A stretch of 64,000 bases of DNA from Gigantopelta aegis (taxonomy: Eukaryota; Mollusca; Gastropoda; Neomphalida; Peltospiridae), in the NCBI RefSeq assembly GCF_016097555.1, contig NC_054712.1:46651071-46715070 (forward strand). The letters are read 5' to 3'. Shown piece by piece: positions 47,601 to 57,729 of this stretch. The notes under the pieces are model-generated. The model was not told where the DNA came from. It searched no databases and worked only from the letters and a program-made list of their open reading frames with translations. A program made the position numbers and the translations under genes. The first letter of the stretch is position 1. Every line of letters starts with the position of its first letter.

Positions 47601-50600
47601 AAACCGTTCTAATGCCAAAAACACAAAAGGTTATAAAAAATAGATGTGTCAAATTAACATATTTGAGTATAAATACAGAGCATACTTCAACAATAAAACT
47701 TGTAAACTAATCCCCAAAACGGTAATATTTTTGGGTGAAATGTTATAAATGTTATAAAATAATTTTTGGGTGAAAAAAATTCAACTTATAGGCGAAGATA
47801 TACGGTATATATATTTTTCTTTCGATTGTATATCAAACCGGATTATTGCTACCTGCCAATATTAAAATGAATAGCATGGTTTAAGCTATCCATCAACAAA
47901 TTGCCAATTGCAATTTAAAATTGAATTTGGCAAATATGTCATTACCAATTCGCTAAAACGTGATTAGTTATTTTTTTTAATGATTCTGTTTAGCGAAATG
48001 TGACTTAAATTTCGCTCCAGAATTTGTGATAAAATTTGCTAAATTTCTATTAATTTTTGGTGTCCAGCTTAAACCCTAGATTAGTATATATTCCCAAATT
48101 CCCCATAAAATATTTTATTACATACCTATTCAATCTTACTGTAGTGATAAAGGCCTTTTGTAACCGTGTAATAAATTTATCCTGTATCGCACATACATGT
48201 ATATGTGCAATCTGGACCGGAACTTTTAAATGGGGAATTCCATTTTTCTTTTTACTGCAATTAGTGTCTTTTATTTACTTACGTCATACATGTATATGAT
48301 TTACAAATGACGTCATATTGTATTTGAAACATTACACAAGGCTGCCGCAGAGTATGATTCTTAGCGTTAAATGAATCCATGAAAGGAATTTTTATCATAG
48401 ATTTAACACAAAGTGTTGTTATGGCATTAAATTAAAAACCGTTTTTGTAAAACATAAAAGAAGGTATGTAATAAATACAGAACTTCACATACGTTGTTTT
48501 CTCTTCCTATTTATTGCACTCGTTTATTTTGCGAAAGCACATACCACGTGGTATATATTCTTGCGCAAAATAAACTTGTGAAATAAATAGGAAGCAAAAA
48601 CAACGTATGTGAAGTCCTGTATATTTATTTGCAATGTTTTTATTTAGGACTGGCGCTGAACCTGATTGATCAGTTTGAGTCGAGTGGTGAGAGCGTGCCG
48701 ACCATGAAGCAACTGGAGGAGAAGATCCGACGCCTCCAGGAGGAGAACCTCGTTCTGAGAGACCGCGACTCGCAGCACCGCGCAACTATCGACGGCTCAT
48801 CCGCCAATGAGACCTACCTGAAGAACTCGCTACAGAACGCCTTTCAGGATGTCGTATGTACAGATAACATTGCCATAGGGTTTCAGTTAGAAAAAACTAT
48901 TATTGGTAGTAGTTTGGCATATTTTGTTTGAAAATATCAATCGTAAGTAAATTTTGTCTTTGCCAAGCAGAATGTGAAGAAATAAAATGCTTGGAAACAT
49001 GCTAATTCTTAAGTGAGAATTTTCGTGGATTTATTGTATAGTAAATCAATTGCTATTCATATTTCATGAATGCCACTGTAATTATTTGTTTTAATAAAAA
49101 CTAAAAGTAGCCTATTGCTTTTCGTAACCTGCACAGTTTTGTGGCTTTTTATTCCCAATGTTATTTTCAAAATAATAATCACTCCTTACTCAGTTCACAA
49201 GTGGATAAAAAAAAAAAACGTTTTGTAAAGATCATTATAACATAATTTGTTTAATAATTTAGCGTTATTTTTGGTGCCCATTTTATTTCTGTCTTTAAAT
49301 ATAAAGTTGAACATTTTTCATCTATCTCATTTCAGGAAACACTACGAGACCAGTTGGAGAAGTACATTGCTGAAAACAAACGACTTCAGAAGAAAATTGA
49401 CAACCAGGACACAATGACAAGTTACCACAGTGGGGCAGCCGCATCATCCATTTCTTTAGTCAATCAAACACAGCTAGGTAATTAGTTCAAGGTGTAGATA
49501 TTAAAGATTAATGTCAAAGTTTTACCAAAATAGAAGTCCTATGTCAGTTGGATCTATTGATGTTCATCACAATGCACCAAACCGTTTAATTCCCCTGAAT
49601 TCTTGTCTAATGCTTAAGCTTCATAAAAATCGTGGAAAGTCATGGAATTTGCAAGGCCTTTTAATATGTAATGATGCCAGTATGTGGTTGTGTTTTTATT
49701 TGTTTGTTTACTGTTTCATGTCCTTTCTCTGTACTTTGTCAGACGATCTCCAGAGACAGAACAACGCCCTCCAGCGAGAGATTGAAGATCTGCGAATACG
49801 TCACAAACAGTTTGCACAGCTCCAGGACGTCACTGTCATGTTGCAACAAAGTCACAAGTACATAATGCCACTTATTTTTCTAATACCTTGCTGTTTTTAG
49901 TAGAAGTGGGGCGGGACGTAGCCCAGTGGTAAAGCGTTCACCTGATGCGCGGTCGGTCTAGGATTGATCCCCGTCGGTGGACCCATTGAGCTATTTCTCG
50001 TTCCAGCCAGTGCTCCACAATTGGTGTAACAAAGGCCATGGTATGTACTATCCTGTTTATGGGATGGTGTATATAAAAGATCCCTTGCTGCTAATCGAAA
50101 AGAGTAGCACATGAAGTGGTGACAGCGGGTTTCCTTTCTCAATATCTGTGTGGTCCTTAACCATATGCCTGACGCCATATAACCGTAAATAAAATGTGTT
50201 GAGTGTGTCGTTAAATAAAATATTTCCTTCCTTTTTAGTAGAAGTAGCCTAAGTGATGATAACAGGTTTTGTCTCTTATTCTTTAGACCAAGACCAAATG
50301 TGAAAATAGAGTATTTGTCTCAAGTGTTTTTTAATATGGAAAATATCAACCTAGGCTATAATGTTAATTGGTATTTGTCAAGGCTCTACCGATATTTTAC
50401 ATATTAAAAAACATGAGTAGTTATTTATCCTATAACCCTTCTAAAATAACATTTTAATTCGATATTCAGTAAATCAAAGTTCTGAAGTCACCTTACTATT
50501 AATATGACATCATCGCGATTAGCACAAATGTAGTTTGACTTCATGCACTTCAACTAAATCTCATCAAAATGTTACTTTAAGGTATACAATTCTTGTTGGT

Positions 50601-50993
50601 TGTAAACAAATTACAGCAAAACATTATTAACTGAGTTAATAATGGTAAATATCAAATGGTTTATGACATGGATATTATGAATAAGTTATATAATGGATCA
50701 ATAACTATATTACAAAACAAATTAGCTGTATTTTAAAATTTATAATTTAATGTAATTAAACAAACATCCCTTTCCTATTTTGTTATTTAAAGTTAATCTG
50801 TGTGAACTATTTCAGGTCTCTCGTTCAGACCAACGATCATCTGTTGACGGAGATTGAAGAGCTCAAGCATCGTCACGGCGACGACGTTGATTACACACAC
50901 CACAGTCACAGTAATCGCAACCTCAAGAGTTATGCCCCTTCCCAAGTACAGAATTGCGTTCCATCGGCTACACTGTATTCCAGTAACAGCTGA
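27310..50993 (+). CDS. CEP72: CEP72, centrosomal protein of 72 kDa (complete)
   Basis: Fifteen coding exons: 27310-27373, 29745-29872, 35711-35748, 36946-37100, 37805-37966, 40853-40978, 41760-41815, 42637-42773, 43401-43489, 44202-44386, 45713-45908, 48648-48853, 49336-49477, 49743-49857, 50816-50993. They total 1977 nt, giving 658 residues; human CEP72 is 647. All phases close. The start has a strong context (ACCATGG). The N-terminal leucine-rich repeats span roughly residues 25-140: LPGTFHEKVVSLG, LKNLDLSRNSLVSLE, LNL then YYNNIDSL, LDLRLNPITRSEPDSRLYL, LPSLQKLDDRSVRDRERQA. These match human CEP72 (remembered: LKSLDLSRNSLVSLE, YYNCISSL, DFRLNPVVKVEPDYRLFVVHLLP). DDDDVAVLDLIAQ and IFTPHPDA are further matches. 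A C-terminal coiled coil begins about residue 450 (TMKQLEEKIRRLQEENLVL, LRDQLEKYIAENKRLQKKI) and ends with VMLQQSHKSLVQTNDHLLTE. CEP72 localises CEP290 and gamma-tubulin-complex organisers at centriolar satellites and centrosomes. The exon 8 donor (GTAATT) is weak. Confidence 0.96.
28355..28520 (+). mobile_element. SINE family B fragment
   Basis: GCTTGCATCATAAGATCGAA head remnant, CATGACTGGTATATCAAAGG, then TAAAAATCCCTTGCTGC. Confidence 0.6.
29431..29548. repeat. hairpin-forming inverted repeat, CEP72 intron 1
   Basis: Left CCTGTCATACCATTTTTATG pairs with right CATAAAAATGGTATGACAGG, and the pairing continues for about 40 bp per arm with a short loop. It may be a small MITE. Confidence 0.75.
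29873..35146. repeat. 5.3-kb minisatellite starting at the CEP72 exon 2 donor
   Basis: Basic unit of 24 bp (GTAGTTTAGTGGTACCACAG-TAAT), mixed with a 44-bp composite in which TACTATGTACAGTTTTGTGG is inserted. The core GTGGTACCAC is a perfect 10-bp palindrome. Two sites vary in most units (GGTACC/GGCACC, CAGTAAT/CAATAAT). The array starts directly at the 5' splice donor of exon 2 (GAG then GTTAGTTTACTGGTACTATG), whose first bases resemble the unit. It ends at about 35146. The many 63-125-codon ORFs inside are periodic artefacts (24 bp is 8 codons). Confidence 0.97.
35610..35680. repeat. (TA)n(CA)n microsatellite
   Basis: About 29 TA units followed by ACACACACACA, 30 bp before the CEP72 exon 3 acceptor. 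Confidence 0.95.
35975..36480. mobile_element. AGGGCTAGCTCTGG-family MITE with internal 83-bp tandem expansion
   Basis: Termini CAGGGCTAGCTATGG and CCAGAGCTAGCCCTG. Inside, an 83-bp unit (AACAGATAATTTGGAGAAAT, GTAATAATTGATATTTTG, AACTGGGTTTTTGCAA) is repeated about five times. It makes this copy about 505 bp, against 175-195 bp for its relatives. Confidence 0.85.
38085..38470 (+). mobile_element. two adjacent 5'-truncated SINE A copies
   Basis: The first (38085-38337) starts at CCCATTGGGCTATTTCTCGT and ends in TTCCTTCC. The second (38341-38470) starts at AACGAAAAGAGTAGCCCATG and repeats the 3' half. They are in the same orientation, in CEP72 intron 5. Confidence 0.8.
38939..39750. mobile_element. 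TTAA-flanked element (AGGGACACACCCTAGT termini), 812 bp
   Basis: TTAA at 38935, left end AGGGACACACCCTAGT, right end ACTAGGGTGTGCGGCT, TTAA at 39751. The termini resemble the MITE at 4807-5128. It holds one unassigned plus-strand ORF (39333-39680) with a CALCEICRDVGIVV run, which could be chance or a remnant. It lies in CEP72 intron 5. Confidence 0.75.
39975..40293 (-). mobile_element. SINE family A, near full length
   Basis: AATGTTTTATTTAACAATGT start and CCACTGGGTTACGTCCCGCC end (reverse of the head). The poly-TTCC tail is worn. Confidence 0.82.
40468..40516 (+). mobile_element. SINE family B 3'-end fragment
   Basis: AAATCAATGTGCTCTAGTGG-TGTCGTTAAACAAAAAC only. Confidence 0.6.
41038..41522. 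repeat. 500-bp interspersed repeat, copy 1 (CEP72 intron 6)
   Basis: Shares blocks with 41931-42426 in the same order: CGACCCTGGGACTCGGCAAG, TATCCCACATGACTGCAT, CCATTCAATAAATAAAC, GATGAAAAAGTAAC, AAGATAGCTTTTATAATGA, CATGTTAAATGCAATGACAT. Divergence is about one in five or six bases by eye. The two copies flank the 56-bp exon 7. Confidence 0.8.
41931..42426. repeat. 500-bp interspersed repeat, copy 2 (CEP72 intron 7)
   Basis: Has the same blocks as copy 1 plus an extra palindromic left part: ATGTGGGATAGAAAAAGTAC pairs with GTACTTTTTCTATCCCACAT about 60 bp on. Confidence 0.8.
42754..43133 (+). repeat. 65-bp tandem array containing the CEP72 exon 8 end and donor
   Basis: TGAGAGAACA words at 42821, 42886, 42951, 43015 (worn) and 43080 follow the real exon end (GAGAGAACAAGACAACAACA then GTAATTC). 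Each decoy unit has a pyrimidine tract and TAG (TTTCCTCCTCTAG), about 22 nt resembling the exon end (ATGAGAGAACAAATCAGTGA), and the donor-like GTAATTC. Five decoys lie on the intron side. Confidence 0.92.
44432..44726 (+). mobile_element. SINE family A, diverged
   Basis: GGTTAAAGTGCTCACCTAAT head, GGTCTAGGATCAATCCCCAT B-box region, AAAAATCCCTTGCTGCTAAT body, TTCCTTCC tail. Confidence 0.8.
44750..45048 (+). mobile_element. SINE family B, diverged
   Basis: Directly follows the A copy. TAGTTCAGTAGTAGAGTGC head, GTTGTGGGATCAATCAC B-box, and TTTAAAATGTACTGAGGTGT near the 3' end. Confidence 0.6.
46165..47805. mobile_element. TA-flanked DNA transposon derivative with internal 697-bp duplication
   Basis: Left end CCGTATATCTTCGCCTGTAA after TA, right end TATAGGCGAAGATATACGG before TA. 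A TA target duplication fits the Tc1/mariner/pogo superfamily. A second left end starts at 46862, 697 bp into the element, and the following sequence repeats the first 0.7 kb (ACAATATTTGAACAAAAGAA, TTCGGTTTTCACGTTTTGTA). No transposase was recognised, so it is non-autonomous. It lies in CEP72 intron 11. Confidence 0.8.
48474..48626. repeat. about 150-bp near-perfect palindrome before CEP72 exon 12
   Basis: ACTTCACATACGTTGTTTTC on the left pairs with AACAACGTATGTGAAGTCCT on the right. The centre is CATACCACGTGGTATAT. Arms of about 70 bp have scattered mismatches and essentially no loop. It ends about 20 bp before the exon 12 acceptor at 48648. Confidence 0.85.
49894..50245 (+). mobile_element. 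SINE family A, full length with intact 14-bp target duplication
   Basis: The element at 49908-50231 is flanked by identical TTTTTAGTAGAAGT (49894 and 50232). Head GGGCGGGACGTAGCCCAGTG, B-box GGTCTAGGATTGATCCCCGT, tail TTCCTTCC. It is a good family reference. It begins 36 bp after the CEP72 exon 14 donor. Confidence 0.92.
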
Positions 50994-51184
50994 AAAGACT
51001 CGGATCATTAATTGAATAACTTGGCTTATCACATATAGTGTTATAGCCTTACTAACTCAGGCATATTGTGAGGGACCTAACCATGAAGTCATATCAAGGA
51101 CCTAATATATTTAAGGACTTGTTATATTAACAACCTAATCATTGATACATTTCAGAACTGTCGCTAGGATCTAATCACAGATAT

Positions 51185-51934
51185 TTTCTTTTCACATTAC
51201 CTGTCCTCAAACAAGGGCACCTCCCCCCCCACCCCCCACCCCCCACCCCTCATGCAGGTGGTCTGGTCCGAACATCCCAACAGCTTCAGATTCTGTTGAA
51301 TACAAGCCGTCCTCGTCGCCGTTAATGTCTGTCGGATTCTGGGCTGCATCCAGAGATGTTCATTGAATCGACAGGATTGCTTAGACTTTAGTTCCTTGCA
51401 CGGTTCACGCACTGGTGCCGGAACTTTTGTCTCGATAACATTTACCCTGCACTGCATGTGGTTATCTGTTGTCTTTATTGAACTAACAGTTCTTTGGTGT
51501 ACTAGACAGAAAACACTCAGGGGACTTGTTCAGTTCAATGTTCTGACTGATGCACCTCATTAGGTTGTTGCTTGTTATTACTAACACTTCAGTACGTGAA
51601 GGGTTACCTAACATCTGCATCCCTGGTGGCTACGTCTTCCCACCCTGTCAGAACCAGCATGTGATGTGGCTTCCGCCTCCTGGTCCATTTGTTCTGGGAG
51701 CCATACCTGCCACTGTTGACGGATGCCACCATTCTGGTTGTTGTTACTAACATCACCTGCATTGGTCTGTGACGGGCATCCCTAGGAGAAGGGCTTAACA
51801 TGGTTGGCCTAATTCATCCACTAGTCAGCCTCTATCCGGTCTTGGGGAGTTATCACAAGCATCTACGGATCTCGGCACCCACCACCATCTGTTGAATGCT
51901 GCCCTTGTTTGAGGACAGGTAATGTGAAAAGAAA
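51185..51934. mobile_element. fold-back element, 35-bp perfect inverted ends
   Basis: TTCACATTACCTGTCCTCAA at the left (51190) and its complement TTGAGGACAGGTAATGTGAA at the right (about 51909). The whole 51185-51219 arm matches 51900-51934. The interior has a C-tract at 51224. No transposase was seen. Confidence 0.8.
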
Positions 51935-52221
51935 TGGAGAAAACTTGGAGTGTTTTCTCTTTTATAGATACATTACCTGTCCTCAAGATTCATCCCGCCC
52001 TGGCCTCCCCGCTTCCTGTTCTCTGTGTGATGCGCTCAGGGAAAAAGAAGGAAGTTACAGTCATGTGACCGGAACTAGAGAGCAGTATGCAGTAGGAGAA
52101 TTTAGGCCATCCCATTGGCTGTTGGGATGTTCGGACCAGACCACTTGCGTGGGGGGGAGGTGCCCTTGTTTGAGGACAGGTAATGTATCTATAAAAGAGA
52201 AAACACTCCAAGTTTTCTCCA
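51935..52221. mobile_element. second fold-back element, about 53-bp inverted ends
   Basis: Arms 51935-51987 and 52169-52221 (GGAGAAAACTTGGAGTGTTT ... and its complement). The right end then runs inwards in the same sequence as the left end of the neighbouring element, inverted (52120-52187 against 51190-51285). TGTGAAAAG lies at both 51923 and 52225, a possible 9-bp target duplication. Confidence 0.8.
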
Positions 52222-52227
52222 ATTTGT

Positions 52228-52410
52228 GAAAAGTCACCATGACATTAAGGATTGACTGATAGTAAGGTCCTAATCACAGATATATTTAAGGAAAGTCACC
52301 ATGACATTAAGGATTGACTGATAGTAAGGACCTAATCACAGATATATTTAAGAAAAGTCACCATGACATTAAGGATCGACTGATAGTAAGGACCTAATCA
52401 GAGATATATT
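52228..52410. repeat. three tandem units of 58-62 bp
   Basis: AAAGTCACCATGACATTAAG ... GACCTAATCACAGATATATT, three times, with the third interrupted by the TTAA MITE at 52414. Confidence 0.85.
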
Positions 52411-52413
52411 TAA

Positions 52414-52742
52414 AGGCATATTGTCACAGACCACTGACCTATTAGATGGTCTAACAAAGTATTACCTGAACAAAAATAATTTGATTTGTCATTAAATGTA
52501 CTTTATCTTCATAACCACCATACTCCATTTATTAATGATATTTTGTAAAAAAATAATTGAATTATGGCAATGGTCCATAATTCAAAAACTAAAATTGCCG
52601 AGAGGGTTAACATGGATTTCACTCCATAATGGTTCAGTTAAGATGATGCAATAGCTAGATTTGGTTTCCAACAATTACTGTAATTTTTAGTTACTATCCA
52701 TTTTTAGAGAAATAAGGTTCTTAAATCTGTGACAGTATGCCT
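52414..52742. mobile_element. TTAA-flanked MITE (AGGCATACTGTCAC termini), copy 2
   Basis: TTAA at 52410, AGGCATATTGTCACAGAC left, CTGTGACAGTATGCCT right, TTAA at 52743. It is an inverted relative of 11930-12262, with shared interior words such as CCATAATTCAAAAACTAAAA. Confidence 0.88.
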
Positions 52743-54149
52743 TTAAGGACTCATTATAATAAGGACCTAATCATTGATGACTTGAAGGACCACAGGATTA
52801 AGGATTAATCAATGGTACATTTAACAACAATTTGACATTTAGGTATTGATACCTTTAAGGAATTCTCACAATAAGGACCAAATCACTAATACATTTAAGG
52901 AATGTCACTGTGACATTTTTATAGGATATTAAACAAGCTTCCATTTCGTATCATGTTTATGTCCCAAGTGAAATAATTTTCAGTTGTCGTGAACTTTAGC
53001 AAGTGGCAAGGTAAATTATTTTATGAGGGATTTAAAGGTGATACGAAATGGTAGCAAGTTTAATATACTATTTATTACCCATAATCTTAATCATAATTTA
53101 TATCACTCAACTTGTTTTGTTAACATTCCTGTACGGTTGTGGTGCACCAATCGATGATGTCACACAGTGTTACATCCCACTTGGCGTTCTATCACTTTGA
53201 TATGTACCAAGATATTTGAGCCCATATGGGTAATAAATAGAGGTTAATACAATTTTTATTCCTAATATATGATATTGACGATACCGAAATACACGAGGGT
53301 AATAATCTCTTTATCATATAAGCTCAAGCTTAATACAACGTGTCTTTGTAAACTGTACACGCAACTTTAATTCCAGTCCGCCATTACTAGATATTCAAAT
53401 GACGTAAGGATATGTGGCGCAGTGTATTTTTGAATGGAAATGACGTCGAACTCGTTTTTTGTTTGGAAATGACGTCGAACTCGTTTTTTGTTTTCTTAAC
53501 GCTGGACAGCTTTCAGTGTCAAATTTCTATTGAAATGTTTTTATTTGATGACTATGAATGCATACGTCAGTCATGGAGTACGTTTGCTTAAATGTCAATA
53601 AACCTAGTGCCGAGACCTCGACTAATTTACATCTAATTTGCAAAGTTATCAAATTCTCAAAGTATGTGATCTGAAAAATATCACATACTTTGATTGCACT
53701 GAAAATGTAAGATATTATATGATAAAGGACCTTATTGCTGATATATTTAAGGACTTCTATTCATGTTACTGAAAGATCATTAATCTGTAAGACTATTGAG
53801 TACTATGCTGTATTGTTATTAGAAAACTCGAAACCATTCAGAACTGTTTGATTTATCGAATTATTGACCATTCCGTCCAGTTTGGATTTATGCTTCCAAT
53901 ACGAAATGTACTTTATGAGAATTATTAAAGCATTCCGTCCGCCATGTATTTATATAAGTAATACATACTTTTAATAGTCTGGTATAAATATCAGTATATA
54001 AATAATATTTTTATCCAGTACATAATAATCTGTTTATAAAGAGAATTACCATTTGTTTAATAATGCTGTTTCAGTGTGTCTATTTTTATGTGGTTAAGTA
54101 ATAGTATATTCCAGCATGTAGGTGGGAAGGGGCAACAGTTGTGTATGGA

Positions 54150-54642
54150 GTTGTACACAGTGGCGTACCTAGGGTATGGCAGGTATGGAGTTGTACACAG
54201 TGGCGTACCTAGGGTATGGCAGGTATGGAGTTGTACACAGTGGTGTACCTAGGGTATGGCAGGTATGGAGTTGTACACAGTGGCGTACCTAGGGTATGGC
54301 AGGTATGGAGTTGTACACAGTGGCGTACCTAGGGTATGGCAGGTATGGAGCTGTACACAGTGGTGTACCTAGGGTATGGCAGGTATGGAGTTGTACACAG
54401 TGGCGTACCTAGGGTATGGCAGGTATGGAGTTGTACACAGTGGTGTACCTAGGGTATGGCGTGTATGGCACGTGCCCTGGGTGCCACTTTAAGAGGGGTG
54501 CCACTTGAAGGGGAACACCACTGAGCAGTTTCCATTAAAGTCAGACGTTATCTAAAAGATGGGTGTCAGATGTTTGGACAGGGGCGCAATTTCAGTGCTT
54601 GCCATAGGCGTTATTTTCCATAGATACGCCACTGGTTGTACA
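54150..54642. mobile_element. hAT-type MITE with 8-bp target duplication and expanded left end
   Basis: CAGTGGCGTACC starts at 54158 and ACGCCACTG ends at 54634. GTTGTACA flanks both ends (54150, 54635). An 8-bp target duplication with CAGTGG..CCACTG termini is hAT-like. The left part is a 40-bp tandem array of about eight copies (54150-54470), each containing the target duplication plus the left terminus. Confidence 0.85.
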
Positions 54643-55072
54643 ATTGTATATTAGTGGACATTGTGCATGTGGATGGGTACCTGCTGTGTATTGAGTCTAT
54701 CTAGGTCAGTATGCTCAAGCCTAGCTATATGTTTGAATACATAATGACTTAACTAAAAAAATTAATTGTGCTACAATTACATGTTTTTGTTATAGATGGC
54801 AGAATCTGTGATATTGTGAATACTGCTTTATTTATGTGTACATAGTTGTGGTATTCTATTTTCTGTTCAGCAGTCAGCAGTCTTCCATTTAAAAACTGAC
54901 ATTCAACTTTCCATTTTTTAATTTAATTTTTTTTAAATGAGAGTGAATATGGCATTATGTACAAAAAAAAAAAAGTACAAAATATTTAAAATCCCATCCT
55001 TGTTGTTAAACAGAAAGTAATTTTTTTTACTACATACTCAGTTAATCTTGTTATAGTCATAAAAAAAAGAAG

Positions 55073-55388
55073 AAGTTTGTTTTGTTTAACAACACTACTA
55101 GAGCACATTGATTAATTAATTATCGGCTATTGAATGTCAAACATTTGGTAATTATGACTCGTACTCATCAGAGGAAACCCGCTACATTTTTTCTAATGCA
55201 GCAAGGGATCTTTTATATGCACTTCCCCACAGACAGGAAAACACATACCACAGCCTTTGTCCAGTTATGGTGCACTGGTTGGAATGGGAAAAACCCCAAT
55301 CAGCTGAATGGATCCACCAAGTTGGTTCGATCCTGCGATGCAAGCCCCTCAAGTGAGCACTCAACTGACTTAGCTAAATCCTGCCCCT
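55073..55388 (-). mobile_element. SINE family B, near full length
   Basis: TTTGTTTAACAACACTACTA start, AGCAAGGGATCTTTTATATG body, TTAGCTAAATCCTGCCCC end (reversed head). Confidence 0.82.
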
Positions 55389-55878
55389 GTTATAGTTATG
55401 AAGACATTTTTTCACCTGTGTGATATCAGACATTATTACCCTTATGTTAAATAAATAAATAAATAATTTTCCTGTGTTTGTGTTATGAGATGGAGACCAG
55501 TGCTGGATTAAGTCACTTCAGGGCCAGTATCAAAACAGTAGTATAATACACATGCACGCCCAATCCCACGCCCATATTACCATAGACGTACATGTACACG
55601 GTCGCAAATATAATTGCAGTCGTAATCTAATGTACCCTTGTATGAAAACTAAAAAATAATAATGAGTCTATATGCAGGGCCGAAAAAGTGCTGGGCCTGT
55701 AGCATTTGCTTTATCTGCTACCTTGTTAACCCAACACTTACAGTGAGGTGAGATTGTAGCTTTAAAGGTTGCCCAGTTCTTCTAGTTGTCAACCAATGCA
55801 TTTGTATACTGTAGATATGTTAATGATGGAACTTTATTTTGGAACATTGTGCCATGTTTTAATCTACATTGTGTTTAA

Positions 55879-56129
55879 AGGGACAGTCTCACAGTTGCAT
55901 AAATACCAAAACTCTGTTCATTTTTCTTGTGAAATGTAAAGATCATACTAGCATGATTATTTTTCTGTGTACTTTATATTTTTATGCCATGAAGTGTTGA
56001 GGAAATTACTGCTGTATGCCAAGTAGCAGTTTTTGAGTTAATTATGCAAAGATTGTGTGTGGGATCATAGTTATTACAAATACTTGTGAAAATACAAAAT
56101 ATGGTATTTAAAACTTTGAGAATGCACCT
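55879..56129. mobile_element. TTAA-flanked MITE (AGGGACAGTCTCAC termini)
   Basis: TTAA at 55875, AGGGACAGTCTCACAGTT left, AACTTTGAGAATGCACCT right, TTAA at 56130. The inverted ends are imperfect. Confidence 0.6.
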
Positions 56130-56272
56130 TTAATATGCCTGACTGTGATAACTTGGTATCTATGTATACTAAAGGAAACTGTTAAAACTTTTGATATTAA
56201 AATGTAAAACATTGTATAATTGTTGAGTTGATATTGGGTCTGGTCTTACCTTTTAAACTTAATGCCAGGATT

Positions 56273-56299
56273 TTCTCTCTCTCTCTGTCTGTCTCTCTA

Positions 56300-56382
<83 letters not shown>
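56273..56382. repeat. (CT)n/(TGTC)n microsatellite
   Basis: Pure CT and CTGT runs. The Leu/Ser and Arg/Glu ORFs here are artefacts. Confidence 0.95.
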
Positions 56383-56383
<1 letters not shown>

Positions 56384-56687
56384 GTCGTAGATAACACTAC
56401 CTCATTGTATAACATATTTTAATAACTCGTAACTCGTTAGTTTTTGGCAGCTATCATGGTTGGATTGGGTTCTAACCTTGTTTTGTTTGTGTGTTTTGAG
56501 GGGGTATTGTGAGGTTTTCTGGGTAGGCCTTTCGAGCACGTTTTAATGTTTTTCTTTCTTTCATTTTACCAGTTAACTCTATAAAGACTGGATGCGGTGT
56601 GTGCGTGCGGTCAGCAAATTGTTTTTGAGAAATACAATAGTTTCAATGAGAGCATCCAGACTGGCTGCGTTCCATGCGTGCGTCTGC

Positions 56688-57112
56688 AAGTCGCATGCGG
56701 CCAGACGTGATTAAATAATCGTATATAGTGTACATTCCCAAAACACAAGTCGCATGCGGCCAGACGTAATTAAATAATCGTATATAGTGTACATTCCCAA
56801 AACACAAGTCGCATGCGGCCAGACCTGATTAAATAATCGTATATAGTGTACATTCCCAAAACACAAGTCGCATGCGGCCAGACATGATTAAATAATCGTA
56901 TATAGTGTACATTCCCAAAACACAAGTCGCATGCGGCCAGACATGATTAAATAATCGTATATAGTGTACATTCCCAAAACACAAGTCGCATGCGGCCAGA
57001 CATGATTAAATAATCGTATATAGTGTACATTCCCAAAACACAAGTCGCATGCGGCCAGACATGATTAAATAATCGTATATAGTGTACATTCCCAAAACAC
57101 AAGTCGCAGATG
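56688..57112. repeat. 59-bp tandem array, about 7 copies
   Basis: Units AAGTCGCATGCGGCCAGACA / TGATTAAATAATCGTATATA / GTGTACATTCCCAAAACAC. Only one or two bases differ between units. No exon adjoins it. Confidence 0.93.
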
Positions 57113-57347
57113 TAACAGTCGGTTTGTTTGTTTATGGGTTTGTTTTTTCCCTCCATATAGAAAAAAATATGTTAGTGCCTTCTCAATATAGAGACTGCCC
57201 CTTTAATAACTATGGTGTACCCGCACCTACCCCTAACCTCACCCCAAACTCCAGATATCATTCCTACGGGCCTGTATTATATATTATTTATTAGACCCAT
57301 GTTGTAGATTTTTTTTTTTTGTTATTCACACACGACTAACATATTAA

Positions 57348-57729
57348 AGGGACATTCTCGAGTTTGTTGCATTGTAAGATGTTTCCGACTAATAAAATAT
57401 TTCTACGATTAAACTTACGTATTAAATATATTTTCTTGTCTAGAATATCAGTTTCTGTATATTCAATGTGTTTCTGGTCGTCTTAATATTTGTAAGAAGC
57501 CCAAACTGGATTTTGTCTTCAAATAATTTCGTATGTTCGAAAAAATCCTTTTTTGGAAATTAAATTAAATTTAACCTAGTACAAATATTAGAACGATCAG
57601 AAACACGTTTAATATACAGCCACTAATATATTATGCAGAAAAATATATTTGATATGTAATTACAGTCGTTAAAAAGTCTTTGTTAGTCGATAACATCTTA
57701 AACATTGCAGCAAACTTAGGAATGTCCCT
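57348..57729. mobile_element. TTAA-flanked MITE (AGGGACATTC termini), copy 1
   Basis: TTAA at 57344, AGGGACATTCTCGAGTTTG left, CAAACTTAGGAATGTCCCT right, TTAA at 57730. The inverted repeat extends far inside, so the whole element is nearly palindromic. It is a sister of 63266-63642. Confidence 0.88.

Noticed and set aside
49511-49900. 129-codon ORF starting upstream of CEP72 exon 14
   Set aside because: Only 49743-49857 continues the CEP72 frame between proper splice sites. The N-terminal part is intron.
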